Counted from the first letter of the stretch, positions 1 through 13,084 are shown. The stretch: DNA of 64,000 nucleotides from Ambrosia x helenae (GCA_030844895.1 CM061229.1:119611682-119675681), one strand, 5' to 3'. Notes: a model not told the origin generated them from the sequence alone. Program-made: numbers and translations.

Positions 1-260
1 AAGGTTTGACTAACCATTAAAGTCTATACGCGTAATAAATCAAATTGGTCAATGATTGATGTTAATAGCGTGTGAACGAAGTTGAATGAGGCCGGTAATC
101 GCGTAAACTTACCATGTTTGCATAATTGTTTGCTAAATCAAAGGTTTGGAAAAAATGTATATTATTAAACTCTGCTGCTGCTGTTCGCTGTTAAGGAAGA
201 AACAAACAGACAAGGTAAAAAGGTGTTAAATATATTACGAGTTGGGTTAAAACCAATAGT

Positions 261-352
261 GAGTGGTGGCTCAGGTGGTTAGTACGTGTGCTTGTGTGTG
301 AGAGTGGCCCGGGTTCGAGACCCGGCTGGAACAAACCTTTTTTTTTTTTTTA
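261..352 (+). repeat. tRNA-like SINE head or tRNA relic
   Basis: An A-box-like TGGCTCAGGTGG (267-278) is followed by a perfect T-arm (stem CCGGG/CCCGG around loop TTCGAGA, a good B box) at about 309-325, then a run of 14 T at 338-351. Spacing between boxes fits a pol III internal promoter. There is no convincing anticodon arm or acceptor stem, so I read it as a tRNA-derived SINE head or decayed tRNA, not a working tRNA gene. Confidence 0.5.
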
Positions 353-530
353 AAGTGAAGGGGAGGGTTTGGTGGGCCAAGGCTTCCTGGGCCGGCTGTG
401 TTCTGGGCTTGGCTATTGGGCTCGAAATTTAAGAAGGTTTAAGGAAATCTGGAATGGGCTATAATTGGGCTGGTATAAGGATGGGTTTAGTTAGTTTTTT
501 TTTTTTTTTGTAAAACAAGGTCCAATGTTT

Positions 531-536
531 AATATT

Positions 537-596
<60 letters not shown>

Positions 597-618
597 CACA
601 CACACATATATATATATG
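531..618. repeat. (ATT)n plus (CA)n/(TA)n microsatellite
   Basis: About 20 near-perfect ATT units are followed by ACACACACA and TATATATA. Simple sequence only. Confidence 0.95.
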
Positions 619-1759
619 TATAAGTTGTGAATGAGGAAAATAAAGACTTTGCCACATTTGTATAAAATATAACAAAAATAAGGGCGTTTATATAAAAATT
701 TATGGGGAAAAATTTTGCGATGTTACACTAAGTACCGATGAGCTTTCACAGGTCCAACTCGATTAAGAGACATGTTATGAATGAATTGTTTAGTTGAGAA
801 AGAAAGTTTACGAGAAATCTTACTAAGGTTAATGTTATCTTTATCCACAGCTGATGGTTATGAACATCGTTGAAACGAATGACTTTAAACAACGAACCTC
901 CACAAGTGATTGACACTAACACATGGGCTTGGCAGTTCGAAAGGCTGAACGAAGTTTTACGGGGTTTAACAGAAGATTCATCTAAAGTGTCAAAGGTTTT
1001 GTTAACCTGAGGTTTACCATATTTGCAACAACGCATGTACTTATGTGTCGGTTCCCCCATCCAAACCTTGGTTTGTCCCTTCTTAACTGAAAAACCGGCC
1101 TGCTGGGCATATTCTTTATACATGGACATTGCAGCCTCAAACGTCGGGAAAGTCTGACCAATAGCAGGCAAATACCGGGGGCTAACATTGGGGATCCAGA
1201 ATTGGGTGCCGTTCGGGGTTGCAATAACATAGTACGGCTCAATGTCTTCATTTTCACCTGTTAAATAAAAAACATCTTAGATTTCTATATTTATAGTCCC
1301 CTTATGGTTGATAATGATAGATTACTATAGTTTATGAAAGTATGTGTTACATACGTTATAAGTCTATTTTTTAACAGATAGCATGTTGTACCTAAAGTAT
1401 ATAAGACACAAAAAAAGCTATAAAAAATATATATTCAGAAAAAAAATTTGCTACACCAAAACAGCTTCTATGTAACACATGTAACATATATAATGTAGAT
1501 TCTGTCCATGTTTGGCAAAAGTTGCTTACCAAACTCAACACCTGCATATATCTCTTCATTTCCTCCTATTTGATTTCCATCAATAGGCTCCCCTCCATCA
1601 ACATTCCTTAACAAAGATGAAGACCCAGATGAGGAACCAGCACTAAGGTCTGTAAACAACAAAAAAATATAAAACATTACAAACCACACTAAAACAAAAA
1701 AACTACAAACCCTTAGATGATGGTACTAGTAAAACTAGTAAAAAACATCCTAACACTAT

Positions 1760-4456
1760 TGTGACATCCGTCACCCTTGTCTTTCATCTAAATGACAATA
1801 ATAGCCCTTCAAAAATTTCCATTATAGTCCTGATAAGTTTCGTCGTTTTTTTTAATTTAATTCTAGAGCAAACTAAAAATTTATGATTTATATATTAAGG
1901 ATCGGGTATAAGTTTTTATCAAATACATATCTTGAAACGTGTACGCAATGGATTTTATAAAAATTTCAAGTTTTATAAAGATTTGGAAACTTTTAAGTTA
2001 ACTTAGTTAATCTTTTATAAAGAAAAATAAAACCTTTATACTAAAAACAAACAAGGCTAAACATGAGGGACCAAATCTGCCAAACCATGAAAGTTTTAAA
2101 AACTCCTTCCCTCTCCTCTAATTCCGGCCTGTTTTCCGGTAACCGGAATACATTCCGGCGAGCTCTATATTAGACGTTATTCACGTTTTTAGCCCATTAA
2201 ATCTTTCCAAACTTTTTCTCCATTATTATACTTCAAATATCCATCATCAAAGCGAGTTATAACGTGCTTTTAATGCAGTTATTAAGCAATTCAAATCGGG
2301 TTTATTAAAGAAACGGCCGGAACAATCAAATCGAATCATTAGACCGATTTAACATGACTATTATATAAACTGATTATGCCAAATCGTTTCTGCACCTTCA
2401 CACGTTCTAAACCCACAAAAATTCGATCTTAAACGAGTCCAGGAAGCTCCCAATCGGCTCTACAAAGTTCGGACCATATTCTTTTTATTTTCGATCCTTA
2501 AACGACTTGTAAGTCCATTATTCTTTTGCCGTTTTGTTTCCTCATCAATTCCGATCGAAAGCCCCTTATCACTGATCTGTAATCGTGTCTTGATCGTGAT
2601 TATTGAATTTGGGTATAGGGTTAGGGTTCTTAGGTTATATTTGGGGAAGAAGATGAATTGTGAATATATGTTAAATGTATTTGATTTAAGAAATATTAAA
2701 CAAGTTGGTTTATGGTGGAGTGGTTGGCTGATGTGTGTGCTACATGTGCAGCCCGAGTTCGAGTCCTCCTAGACTCCATGTTTCTTTCATTTTTGTTTTA
2801 TTTTTAGTTATTAACCATATTTTGATATTACAAACATTTATAAATACATTTAACTTAGAATATTCATAATAAATTTATTTTTGCTCCAAAATTTATGAAA
2901 ATTTAGGAGTAACACCTTGACACCATAAAGAAAATTATCACACTTTTACTTTCTGGAAATTATTTAATTTTCATTATTTTATTAATTTAAATGTTTTTAA
3001 TCATATTTAATTAATTAAAAATTCATTTTTAATGATTTTAATCTCAAACTTTTCGGGAAATTATTTCTAATCATTATGGACTTAAATAAAAATTATTGGT
3101 TCAGAAAACATCTATTTTTACTAATTTTCCTATTTTTAATCATTTAAACATGACTTAATCTCGTTAAATCAGTTTTAAATATAAATAAGTTTATAAAAAT
3201 TATGGAAAAAATTATTTACATTGATTTACATCAGAAAGTTTTCATTTTCTATAAAAACAATATTTTTGGATCACGTCTTGTATTTATAGTCTTGTTTATG
3301 TATAATTAGATATAATTAATCATTTAATTATTTATGCTATTAAATATCTATTTTATAAATATTTTTCTTATAAAATAGAAATATACTTCTGGTTGAAAGT
3401 CTTTATTATCATTTGTTGGATCACCGTATAACTCATAATTATTTATTTCAATATTTATGATTATTGCATTTATTTATAATAATTGTAATTAACTAAATTA
3501 TTTTGTATTAATTATTTAAACATATTTTAACCTAATTATTCAATTGGTAATAATTATATTACCTAAATCATATCTACAAACTTTGGTATATTATTTTAAT
3601 ATACAACTTTTACATTAACGCGACTTATCATAAAAACTCTAATTCCCCAAATCGACTTAGCAAACCCTAATGCCTTAGAACCCTAGATACCTTAGACTTT
3701 TAGACATTTCCTTATTAGTACTCTTATACATTATAGGTTGAATTCCTCGGAATTCCCATTACTTAGCTCACGGTCGCTTAAGTTGGATTGTGATCGCTTT
3801 CGCAAACTGTGAGTATATCTTTCCCCTTTTTACTGTCTTACTATTCTGGGGTGACTCATGTACTTACTATCAAGTTTCTATTTCTTTTACTAAATGCAAT
3901 TCTCATGTGTGTTTGCTTTATGTTAATTGGTGTGTCTATGACTTGTCAAAATCATTAACCGTTCTGCGGCCTAGCATTTCAATGAATAGTACTATGGTAT
4001 ACCCCCTTGAGACTCTGTTAAGAGAATCTTGGTCATTGTCTTGTTAATTCATTATTCAGTTGGTTAGTCATGTGTTAGTCATTATTCATAGGTTTGGTTT
4101 TGAACGGATATTACTTATTACATAATTGCAAATGGTACCGCACATGAATTGCTAAACACTTTTTCTACTATATTTGTTCAAACAGGGTATGCTCACCAAT
4201 ACAATTTTTGTATTGACCAAATTATTTTGTACATGTTTCAGGTTGTTTTGAGATGCATCCTTTAAGCTTTCGGATTTATATTTAGATTTTGATTCATTGT
4301 ATTTCAATTTAGTGGGCAGTTAGAATCGTTGTATTTCATTTCAATGTAATAAATTATTTAATCAATGTATTCAAATTTACACTTTAGTCCATGAGCTATT
4401 GAACAATCGTCACTACGTGACACCTCGATGTTTCCGCCATCGGTTGGGGTGTTACA
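1760..4456. mobile_element. Solo LTR, 2.7 kb, TSD ACTAT
   Basis: It begins TGTGACATCC and ends GGTGTTACA (TG...CA ends), and is flanked on both sides by ACTAT (1755-1759 and 4457-4461), the 5-bp duplication expected for LTR-retroelement integration. I see no direct repeat of one end at the other, no primer-binding site and no gag-pol, so a solo LTR left by LTR-LTR recombination fits best. It sits in intron 1 of the FRS pseudogene. Family cannot be assigned from the LTR alone. Confidence 0.8.
2713..2772 (+). repeat. tRNA-like SINE head inside the solo LTR
   Basis: A-box-like TGGAGTGGTTGG and B-box-like GAGTTCGAGTCC (2755-2766) occur at tRNA-like spacing. There is no intact cloverleaf. It could be part of the LTR or a nested SINE fragment. 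Confidence 0.4.
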
Positions 4457-4823
4457 ACTATGTAATCCTGTTAAGAAAAAATATTGGAAACTTTGAGACA
4501 ACTATAACTACATCACTATAACTATGACAACACTATAAACATGAACAACCAAAAAAATGCTACTTTCTAAAATATATAAAACCCTGCTACTTTCTAAAAT
4601 ATATAAAATCCTATGATCATGAGCAGACGATTTCAAGAACTGTAACAGTACTATAACATACTAGGCAATATTATATCATCGGCGTTAAAAAAATCATGTA
4701 CAAACCTTGAGATCCAGTATCACCACTATCATGCTCTGTTTCTGATACAAAATCAGACGGTGCATGGTTGTTCACAGAATCCACGATCATTGAATGTGGA
4801 TTGATTTGAGGATTCGATTCCAT

Positions 4824-6289
4824 CGCATGAAAGAGTTAATGAGGCAGGAAGAACTTTAAGTGAAGTTATTGAGGTTTCAGTGAAATTAATGAGAGGAAGA
4901 AGACGGCCCAGAAGAAGACATTGGTGTTGGTGTATATTATTGAGAGTGGAAAGGGGGGGGGGGAAGGTATATGGGAAAAGTAAATAATAATGATCTACAC
5001 TTTTTGGTACAAATCAGGTGTCATAGCATAGATAATCCAACCAAAGCCAAAAGTCTAATATACCCTTTCCCTCTAAAAGAAAGCATAGTGATTTGGATTA
5101 ATGAGAACCACTAGTTAGGTTTTCGGGAGTTTTTTCGTTTTAGAGGGTTTCTCTTTTCCCTTTCCCCTATATATATATATATAACATGCATACACAAATC
5201 TCACTCTCTAACACACATCTGACACACTTTGTCTTCTTAACCTTACCCCAACCAGCCACCCCACCTTACCACCACCATAAACCGCTGCACCACCTCACCA
5301 TGACGACCGCACCACCCCCACTGCACCTCCACCCACCTCACCACCACCACTGCAAACGCCACACACACCTGCACACACAATATGTCCCCCCACCCAACCA
5401 TCCCACCTCCACCTTTCCAACACCACCACCACTAGTTTCACACGACAACCACCCACCACATTGCACCACCTCTTTCTGAACCCTAACCCCCAAATCCGGA
5501 TTTGAGTCCAAAATCCCAAACAAAAACGGGTCAAAACTCCGAAGGGGTGTTTAGAGAGAGGATTAGAGATGAAAGAGGTTAAAGAGAGGAGGTGGTTGCT
5601 ATGGGTGTATGTTGGTGTTGTTGATGGTGGTACGTGGTGGTAGTTGTATGTTTAGAGAGACAGAAAGAGATGGCTAAGAATAGATGCAGAGATGGTTATA
5701 GAATTTATCTACTCATATCTTTATCTTATTAATTAATAAGAGGGTATAGTTGTCTTTTTACAGAATCTTAACAGAATATATAGATGGTGTTAGTAATTTG
5801 GACTTAAATAATTATAGAATTATTAACCAGTTACTCAAAGGGTTAAAAATAAAAACTTTAGACTCAACTAATTAAAACTACTAAAACACAAGAACTAAAA
5901 AAGGAATGTACTCTATTTTGGATTTGGATTATAACTTGAGCATGCTAATTGATGTGCACTGTATTATTAAAAAAAACACAAGAAATTCTCTAAAGTCTAA
6001 AACTATTACGCTTACACATTGCCGAGATCAACGGCGAAGCTTGGTTTTTGAATCAGTGGGGACCAGACTTAATTTTTTTTATTGGTAGTGGCCGAAAGAT
6101 CAAATCAGTGAGGCCGGACTCAATTTACCTACGAAAAATCACAAAGTTCTATCACTGCGCCAAAAATCGGCGGGGGCCGAGGCCCCCCTCGAGCCCTAAA
6201 GAAGCTTCGTCCCTGGCCGAGATTCTCATCTTCACATCGAATAAGGTTCTCTAAAATTGAGTGGGAAAGATACTTTAGATTAGAAATTA
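4824..6289. other. No gene seen; low-complexity DNA
   Basis: Upstream flank of the FRS pseudogene. It holds a G10 run near 4957-4966 and a strongly C/A-biased stretch (about 5230-5470, CCACC-type repeats) that opens long but meaningless frames on both strands. A complementary GTGGTGGTT-type stretch follows at 5590-5640. No splice-consistent coding, TIRs or TSD were found. Confidence 0.6.
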
Positions 6290-6800
6290 CAAATATCTAT
6301 ACTACCACTGTGTAAACTTTTAGTTTTAAGGGTAAGCTATATCGTTCATTAATGAGACAAAAGAATGAGAATCATTTGGTGATAAAAGAAGGCGTCATAT
6401 TCATAAAAGAGTCTTCTCCATTACCTCATATTTTGACTTAGGCTTTGATTAATTGGTTTCTTGATGCAACTACGAAACTACTATGGTTTGGTGAAATATA
6501 GCTCTACGTGGTTCAAAATTGGACTCATAAGTTAAGATCTACTTCTGTCGATTTTCGTCAATACATGAATGTTCCTATAAACATAAAAATCTTATCACGT
6601 TGGTATAGAAAAGCTAGCAAATGGAGCCGCTTACGTCTAGGGTGGGGTTGGGTATAGTTTATGATAATCCTCTTGGATTCATCTATATATCTGGTCCATG
6701 ATGAAACGACATCTCATTTTCCTATCGGTGCCACACATTGATTTCTTTTCTACATTTTGACTTTTGAAGTTTTGTGTTTGACCCACCACATGCTCTTCAA
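6290..6800 (+). repeat. Dispersed repeat, copy 1 (uninterrupted)
   Basis: This stretch is clearly homologous to about 33486-35880. Shared landmarks include AATATCTATACTACCA, GTCATATTCATAAAAGAGTC and ACATTTTGACTTTT. In this copy the sites where copy 2 carries a hAT element (around 6471-6478, TACGAAAC) and a SINE (around 6726-6745) are empty. The TCTATACTACC start resembles Helitron 5' ends elsewhere in the window, so it may be a Helitron-type repeat; no 3' end was found. The right limit is approximate. Confidence 0.7.
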
Positions 6801-7920
6801 GGGCTAACAAAGTCTTGTATTGTTGTGTGTTTGAAAAGCTCGTAACCAACTTGTATTTTCAAGCAAAGGCATCTATATTGCAACGATGTTTGAGGAGATT
6901 AAGGCTATCGGATTCTTGTGGGTGAAAAACAAATTTAAAGGACAAACTTAGAGCGGTCTAATTGGTGTAGTTTTAGTTTTTCGGAGTTAGTAGCTTTTTA
7001 ATGTTGTGATGTCTCTTTGTTTTCTTGTTTTGAACGGCAATAGCTTAATATATATAAAGAGCCAGTCAGCGGCTGGGAACAAAACAAACACGAAAAAACT
7101 TTATCGCCTTTCAAAAAAAAAATGTCTCTTCTAGTAATGTTAATAGTAAGTGGGATATGCAGATGTGGCTATTGTCCCCAAAAGTTATGATATTTTTATG
7201 ACAAAATGATTGTTATGAAACCATACCAACTCTAGAAAGCTTTTGAGTTTGGGTTGTGCCTTATATTATACTTTTTTTTATTCAAAAGGCCAACAAAGCT
7301 ATTCATTGATCTTGGATATATTAGTTGGTGCATTTCCATTGTGTAGTCCACTTTAATTGCACGCTCATGTTTTCTAATCAGAATTTTTATATATGCCTAA
7401 TTATTTTATCATTATCCATTTATGTGAAAGAGTATTTTCTTATGAGATTTTGAAAGGTATTTTAGTGGCTTTATCATAATAACATGAGAATTTAAGTTTT
7501 GGGCGGGCTTACATCGTGTAAGTCATTCATATTAAGTTAAAAACATTAATTCTGATAGTATTCCTGGGTTTTAGGCTACTTTGGGCTTAACGTTCAGGTG
7601 TTTAGACTAGTTTAGAGTTAAAATGACGTGACACTGTGTGATTGATGGTCATGGGGCTACACGGGGTTTGTGCCCTTCCCCCTTAGTATGCAAAGAAGAA
7701 AGCGTGTGATTGTTTGTTTTTTCTATAAATGCGTGAGTAGGATACCATCACTAATGTAGTAATGGTTTCCTAACCAAGTATGTTGTCCTAATAAATTAGG
7801 TTAATGAACGTGGTTGAGGAGCTTCTACAGATATTGTTAAATAAATATCAACTAATATTAATAGATTGATATTAAACTAAATTATAGTATACAAATAGAA
7901 AAAAATAATGAGTTTTGGTT
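6801..7920. other. No gene seen
   Basis: AT-rich DNA without supported coding, tRNA or element termini. Frames are short and unrelated to known families by eye. Confidence 0.5.
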
Positions 7921-7929
7921 AATAAAATC

Positions 7930-8623
7930 TTGTTCGTGTTTGTTTGTTAAGGAAATTATGTGTTTACGAACAGTTTATGAACACTTACCGAAAGAGATTT
8001 TTTTTTCGTGTTCGTTTGTTTATAAAACACCCGTGTTCATATTCGTTTGTTAATTTTGTGCATGAACGCACATGAACACAAACGAATATTAATGAACACA
8101 AACAAGTATTCATGAACACAAATGAGCACAAACGAACGCAAATAAGTGTTCATGAATGGAAACAAACATAAACGGGCCTATATTAATTTTTGAATAAGAA
8201 TGAATTCACATACATTAAGATATTAGCTAGATTCACCAAAATATAATTCAATTATCCAAACATACTTAGTACCTAACATAATATTGGTAAACATAATAAA
8301 GTAGTGTCTCAGAAAACTAATTTTGCATCGGAGGTGGATGGAGGACGGCGTCGACGATGGATGGCAGAGGGTGTCGACGATGGAAGGTGAAAACATATAA
8401 TGAACGTGGATACTCAAAGTAGGTTTATTAATCTCATATTAGTCATATATTTACCTCACATATATTAAACTATCAAACACAAACGAGCACGTTCACGAAC
8501 ATAAACGAACAAACGGGGCCTCTATTCATGTTCTTCATTTATTAAACGAACAAACACAAAGAACTTCTCACCGAACGATTCATGAACTGTTAGCTGAAAG
8601 TTCAGTTCAGTTGCAGCCCTAAT
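7930..8623. repeat. hAT-like repeat with GAACGAACA-type modules
   Basis: Many short alternating-orientation copies of CGTTCGTTTGTGTTCATG-like words run from about 7930 to 8600. On the minus strand the right end reads TAGGGCTGCAAC, a terminus common in plant hAT-type MITEs. The left end and TSD were not resolved. Confidence 0.4.
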
Positions 8624-9440
8624 CATGAAGAATAGAGAAACAATGTACACGGCCCTCTCAGTTGTTCACATTGAACCAATCACAGGTAAATATGGCATCA
8701 TAGTTAGTGTATAAAACAAATAACACTTATAGGGAATTAGATTTTTTTTCCACATAAGTTGTCCACGTCAACAAATAACAACCCACCCCATGTCTAGACC
8801 CGCAATTACATCGCGCCATTGCCACGCCACACACCAACTAGACTAGACCCGCCTTATCACTTGATTCGCCATACGGGATAGCCACCCGTGTCAGATGTGT
8901 GCCTGCCTCGCCACGTCATTCGCCAATATTCATGGCTTGCGTCAATCGACTGGTGCTATTGGTATGCTACCCATGTTTCAAACTCCACAAACGAGGTAAA
9001 AGAAACAAAGTGTGTCGTCAAAGCGCTATATTATGCATATCGTCCACGCTACGTATGTTACGTAGCGTGGGTGCTAGTTAGGGTGCTTGCCCTTTAGAAT
9101 CTCCATTAGTTTTTGCCTTATTGGAAAAAAAAAATACAAGGAATGCGAGAAGTTGACAAAACATCATATCCATTTTCTTTTAATTTTCAGTGCTTTTATT
9201 GTTACATCAAACAACTTTAAGTACTTATGTCTAATTTATCTTACTTATGGAGCTCTTAGAACATATGACCCTCTGATAGTCATTAATATAACACATATAC
9301 GAAGACAACTAATTATTTAATCCAAATTTACTTAAATTACATTTTCACCTAATTTTACCAAACATAATTATCAACCGCATTTTATCTAAAATCTCAAATC
9401 ACTTAGTCTTCTTTGAAGCTCCAATACTACTTATTTCCAT
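8624..9440. other. No gene seen; 3' flank of the LPR-like gene
   Basis: Short open frames only, none with family-like sequence. The last part (about 9330-9440) is AT-rich and would hold the 3' UTR of the minus-strand LPR-like gene. Confidence 0.5.
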
Positions 9441-12400
9441 TCATTTCACAAATTTCAAAGGCCTCATCATCACATTATCTTCGTGATCCAAAATCTGCAC
9501 AAACAAAAAAACTGATAAAATTATCTAATAATATGAAACAAGACTAGTTACCATCTTATGAACGGGGCACTTACATGACAATGGTAGACATATCCCGGCT
9601 CTGCAGTTGCATCGAAGGCATACGACGCATTTGTATGTATATAAGCGAACTTCACCATGATCTTAGTCACATATCCGGGATGCATCTTATACACATTCTT
9701 CCATCCTTTCTCATACGGTTTAATACTCAACTTTTCACCACGTGCGTAATTTTCAATATGACACTTTTCCGCATTATTCAACTTATTCATGCATTTTCTA
9801 AACTCGTCTATATTTGTTATATTTGTTTGATCCAACACTTTAAAGAGTCCAAGATGAATATGCAACGGGTGATTATCCTCCGTCAGATTAATCACATTCC
9901 ATATCTCCGTTGACCCGACCTTTGGTTTCTCGGTTACCGGATCATCATAAGATTTTGCGTTAATATACAAATGAATCGGTTCATCAATTTGACTTGTGTA
10001 CTCATACATAGCAATGTGACGAGTTTTTGACACTTCTAACAAACTCGGTGTCCTATACTTCAACAACTTTTTTGGGACCCGCGATGGGTCAAACTCGTGG
10101 TGGCGGTTAATAATAAACTTCATTACTTTACCGTTACTCTCATTGACCAGATCTCCACCAGGGTACGGGTACCTCGCATCATTGCGTAAAATAACCGAAT
10201 TTGACTTTGACTTTGAAAAGTCAACGACCACGTCAGCTATTTCAGATGGGCCCATAAGTATATTCTTCACCAATACTGGTTGCTCACTATAAACTGAGTC
10301 AGATCCCACGTGGATAAATCTTAGACCGTTGCTAAAAAAGAATTTAAAAAACCGGGCGTTACTTGCATTAATGATTCGAAACCGGTATTTTCTTCGGCGG
10401 ACTCTCATGTACGGCCACGCTTTCCCAGTAACGACAATAACGTCACCGAAATACTCTGGTTGCCAATGTGGATGGATATCCGGGTTGTTTCCAGTAGAGT
10501 TCATAAAAATAGACCCGTTAGTATAGAAACTACGGTCAAATATGACCAAAGGTCGATCAAACTCATTACCATGAGGGAGCCCAAGTGGGGCCTCCACTTC
10601 ATGATGACGGATAATGTAGGCCCCGAATAATCCCGCCAGAAGGTTGACTCTGGTCAACCCCATGGCATGATCATGATAATATAAGTTACCAGGTTGTTGT
10701 TGGTTGTGGTAGTGGTATGTTTTTCTGGTCCAATGGGGCCCGCGTTCGCGAAATTTGGCGGTGAACCATGAGTGTGAGTTGCCATCGCTTTGGGGTTCAT
10801 CTATGCCGCCGTGTAGGTGAACTACGGTAGGGACGCCCTTTTTGGTACGAGGTGTTGGGATGGTGGTGTCCAACGGAAGGATGTGTTTCGAAGGGAGGCG
10901 ATTTTGCCACCTCACACGAGTGCTAACACCGTGGACGGCTTCGATTGTAGGACCAGGGACAGTTGCGCTACGCCTCGTTTTACCGTATGCAAACACCTTG
11001 GTGTGTGGTAGATCCTTGTGAAATTTCTGTAGGAATGGAAGTATAATTAGTTTTAATTAATACGTACATGATAACATTATTATGGTATGCAAATACATTG
11101 ATGTAACAATATCTTTGGGATTGTTTATGGTCCGGTTCAGCTGATTCTAACGAAAAGTGTGAGCTAAAGCATTAATAGCGGCGGATCTAGAAACCCACGA
11201 TTTTCTAATTTCGGCAGGTTCCTTCTTCTTTTTTAACGGCCAACGAATCAATTCTGAGTACTCTCGGCACCCTTTTGGCGAATCAGGTACCTGAGAGTAC
11301 CCGGGCCACCAATTGCCACCAATTCCCGGGAAAACCCGACCACTCACCCGCCCGAAGACACGACGGTGAAATAATCGGTAAAACCGGTCGGGATCAGGAC
11401 TCGAACCCAAGCCAATGGCCGGGTCATCCATCATTTCCCATCCACAAATGTCCTCCAAATGTAGCTAGTGGGAATTATACAAGGTTTTCACTAAATAATC
11501 GGCAGGTTCCTTCTGATGGTTTTTCTAAATTATACAAAGTTTTCACTATTTTTTTCCGTTTTTTCCATACCAAGTGACTTCGTGAGAACCAGCAAAAGTG
11601 GGCTGGATCTGCGACTGTGAACGATAAACAGACCGACGAGTTGTGTAGATGGTTTAAAGTTTAAAGTTAAGTGTGGCATTGTATTTAGTTAGTAAATGTT
11701 TAATTTTTGTTTTCTAATTCTCATTATATTTCTTATAAGATACATATAATAACAAACAATCAAACTATTTTGTACATGTTTTTGTTAAAAAATAATTAGA
11801 GAGGAATGAAAAACAAAAATTATTGTTTTTTTATATATATATATATTCTTAAAGTTTACGCTTCTAAATAATAGATGTTTAATTTTTGTTTTTTAATTAC
11901 ACATCTCCAATAATACATATGTATTAAAACATTATATCATGAATTTATGATGATGATGAAAGATATCTTTTTAAAATGAGCAAATATTACTAAAATAATA
12001 ACCAATCAAGATATATTTTATACTTCTATATGCATAAAAATTTCTATTATATTAGGACGAAACTATATTAATCAATATTTACACTAAGTATATATGTTTC
12101 AGTTATTCATTTTACGGGTATTTTTCAAGTCAAAGAATTATAAATACTAAATCTACGTGTTTGTTTTGTACTAAGTATAGAATCACACGAATGGCTTAAG
12201 TTAGAAAAGGGCATGAAAGGACAAAAATGAGACCAGTAAAAGGTGATCATTTAAGAGCATTCACACTAAATATTTTATCTTTATCTCTATAATTACACTA
12301 AAAATCATTATCTTTCTCTCTTTTTTTCTATTTAATACTACGTATTACTTATTCTATACTTTTATCATTACCTTTTCTCTCTTCTATACTCACAACCACT

Positions 12401-12965
12401 TTTAAAAATATTAAAAAATTATGAAGAGTGAACAGTGTCTCCTTTATATATTTTATCTCTTTTCTACTCACAACCACTTATACACGCTCTATAAATATAA
12501 AGGCCCCCTCTCACATTAATATGGAGCATCTATTGTGAATGCTCTAAGGTTGTGAATTATCCACATTACACAGAAACTTAAATATATATTACAATTTAGC
12601 AAGTGTGGATTACTGTCCACAGGAGTCTTATGTTAATATCTTCGATAGTGCTTATTATTTGAAGAAAATCCATACATTATAAATTTTAAGTATAAGTTTA
12701 GCTTAAACGTTGTTGCAGAAATTAAAAAAAAAAAAAAAAAACATACCCAGTACTTCTGAAACATGGTGATTTTGAGTTTCTTGGAAACATGAACACCATG
12801 GACAACATCATATCCTTTGATGCGGGGCATATCTGGAATTTCATCCACAAACATCTCCAACTTAGATGGACTTACGATCAGCTCTTGATCATCACAGTAA
12901 ACAACCGCAAACAGACCCAAAGCATGAACTATTATAACAAGAGTATAAATCATTTTTAATTCCAT
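9441..12965 (-). CDS. LPR1/LPR2-like multicopper oxidase (ferroxidase)
   Basis: LPR proteins are plant multicopper oxidases related to bacterial CotA. In Arabidopsis LPR1/LPR2 act as ferroxidases in root-tip cell walls and are needed for primary-root arrest under low phosphate with iron. Exons: 12965-12747, 11026-9575 and 9494-9441, all GT...AG and phase 0, giving 574 residues; Arabidopsis LPR1 is close to 580. Residues 1-25 are a signal peptide (MELKMIYTLVIIVHALGLF...). Copper ligands are complete: HLHGG 143-147, YHDHAMG about 190-196, NHPLHIH 458-464, and HCHILDHEDNVM across the last junction, so the type-1 Cys, His and axial Met are kept. PTVVHLHGGI and RRRKYRFRIINASNARFFKF are near-invariant LPR blocks. 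An in-frame ATG at 13004 would add 13 residues before the signal peptide; I prefer 12965. Intron 1 (12746-11027) carries a SINE and a MITE; intron 2 is 80 bp. No break was found. Confidence 0.93.
11227..11498 (-). mobile_element. 5'-truncated SINE in LPR intron 1
   Basis: It is homologous to the SINE at 13204-13503 (shared AACGGCCAACGAATCAATTC, CCCGGGAAAACCCGACCACT). Its T-rich run on the plus strand (11226-11234) is the poly(A) tail, so the SINE is on the minus strand. It is bounded by TCGGCAGGTTCCTTCT at 11211-11226 and 11499-11514, a 16-bp TSD. The tRNA-like head is missing. A short flank-like stretch (ATTATACAAGGTTTTCACT) near the 5' side is repeated at about 11528-11550. Confidence 0.8.
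12255..12544. mobile_element. Tourist-like MITE, TSD TAA, in LPR intron 1
   Basis: Inverted ends GAGCATTCACACTAAAT and (reverse strand) GAGCATTCACAATAGAT are flanked by TAA at 12252-12254 and 12545-12547. Length is 290 bp. A 3-bp TAA duplication and short TIRs fit PIF/Harbinger (Tourist) MITEs. No coding. Confidence 0.8.
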
Positions 12966-13084
12966 TTCTACCCTTTTCTGCAATCTGCATGAATATGAAA
13001 ACACACACTAAATATGTTTGTATGTCTGATGGAGAAAGTGTGGAAATGAAGGTTTTGTGTGGTGATAGTAAACGAACCAGCTTC

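Larger units (their letters stand above)
1..727. repeat. Terminal part of an LTR-type element cut by the window edge
   Basis: The stretch ends in TGTTACA at 727. That is the same kind of terminus as the two TSD-proven solo LTRs at 1760-4456 and 52980-56697. It cuts the FRS pseudogene exactly where homology stops, after the codons for KAHRYL. The adjacent CTAAG (728-732) would be one half of the target duplication; the other half lies outside the window. No coding frame is seen. It contains a tRNA-like segment (261-352) and a microsatellite (531-618). Element type is inferred from the terminus alone. Confidence 0.5.
728..4823 (-). pseudogene. FAR1-RELATED SEQUENCE (FRS)-like gene, N-terminal half, broken
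   Basis: Members of this family are nuclear DNA-binding proteins domesticated from Mutator transposases. Exon 1 is 4823-4706 (ATG, starts MESNPQIN), exon 2 1649-1530 and exon 3 1257-728. Both introns have GT...AG ends and the phases match (one base carried over at each junction). Exon 3 encodes the FAR1 DNA-binding fold: FPTFEAAMSMYKEYAQQAGF, then a CCKYGK stretch and the closing HNHQ. Right after HNHQ, near 845-852, one base is missing; the next frame continues with family-like residues (SRKLSFSTKQFIHNMSLNRV). The frame then runs into the LTR-like sequence that ends at 727, so the MULE-type core and SWIM zinc finger are absent. Intron 1 is 3,056 bp, of which 2.7 kb is a solo LTR. The locus cannot make a full-length FRS protein. 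Confidence 0.85.

Noticed and set aside
261..352. Functional tRNA gene
   Set aside because: A and B boxes are present but no acceptor or anticodon arm can be formed; SINE-like instead.
5186..5534. Open frames on both strands in CCACC-rich DNA
   Set aside because: Low-complexity composition keeps all frames open; no family-like sequence, splice sites or promoter.
7930..8623. Telomere- or centromere-like satellite
   Set aside because: GAACGAACA words alternate in orientation and end in a hAT-type terminus; not a head-to-tail array.
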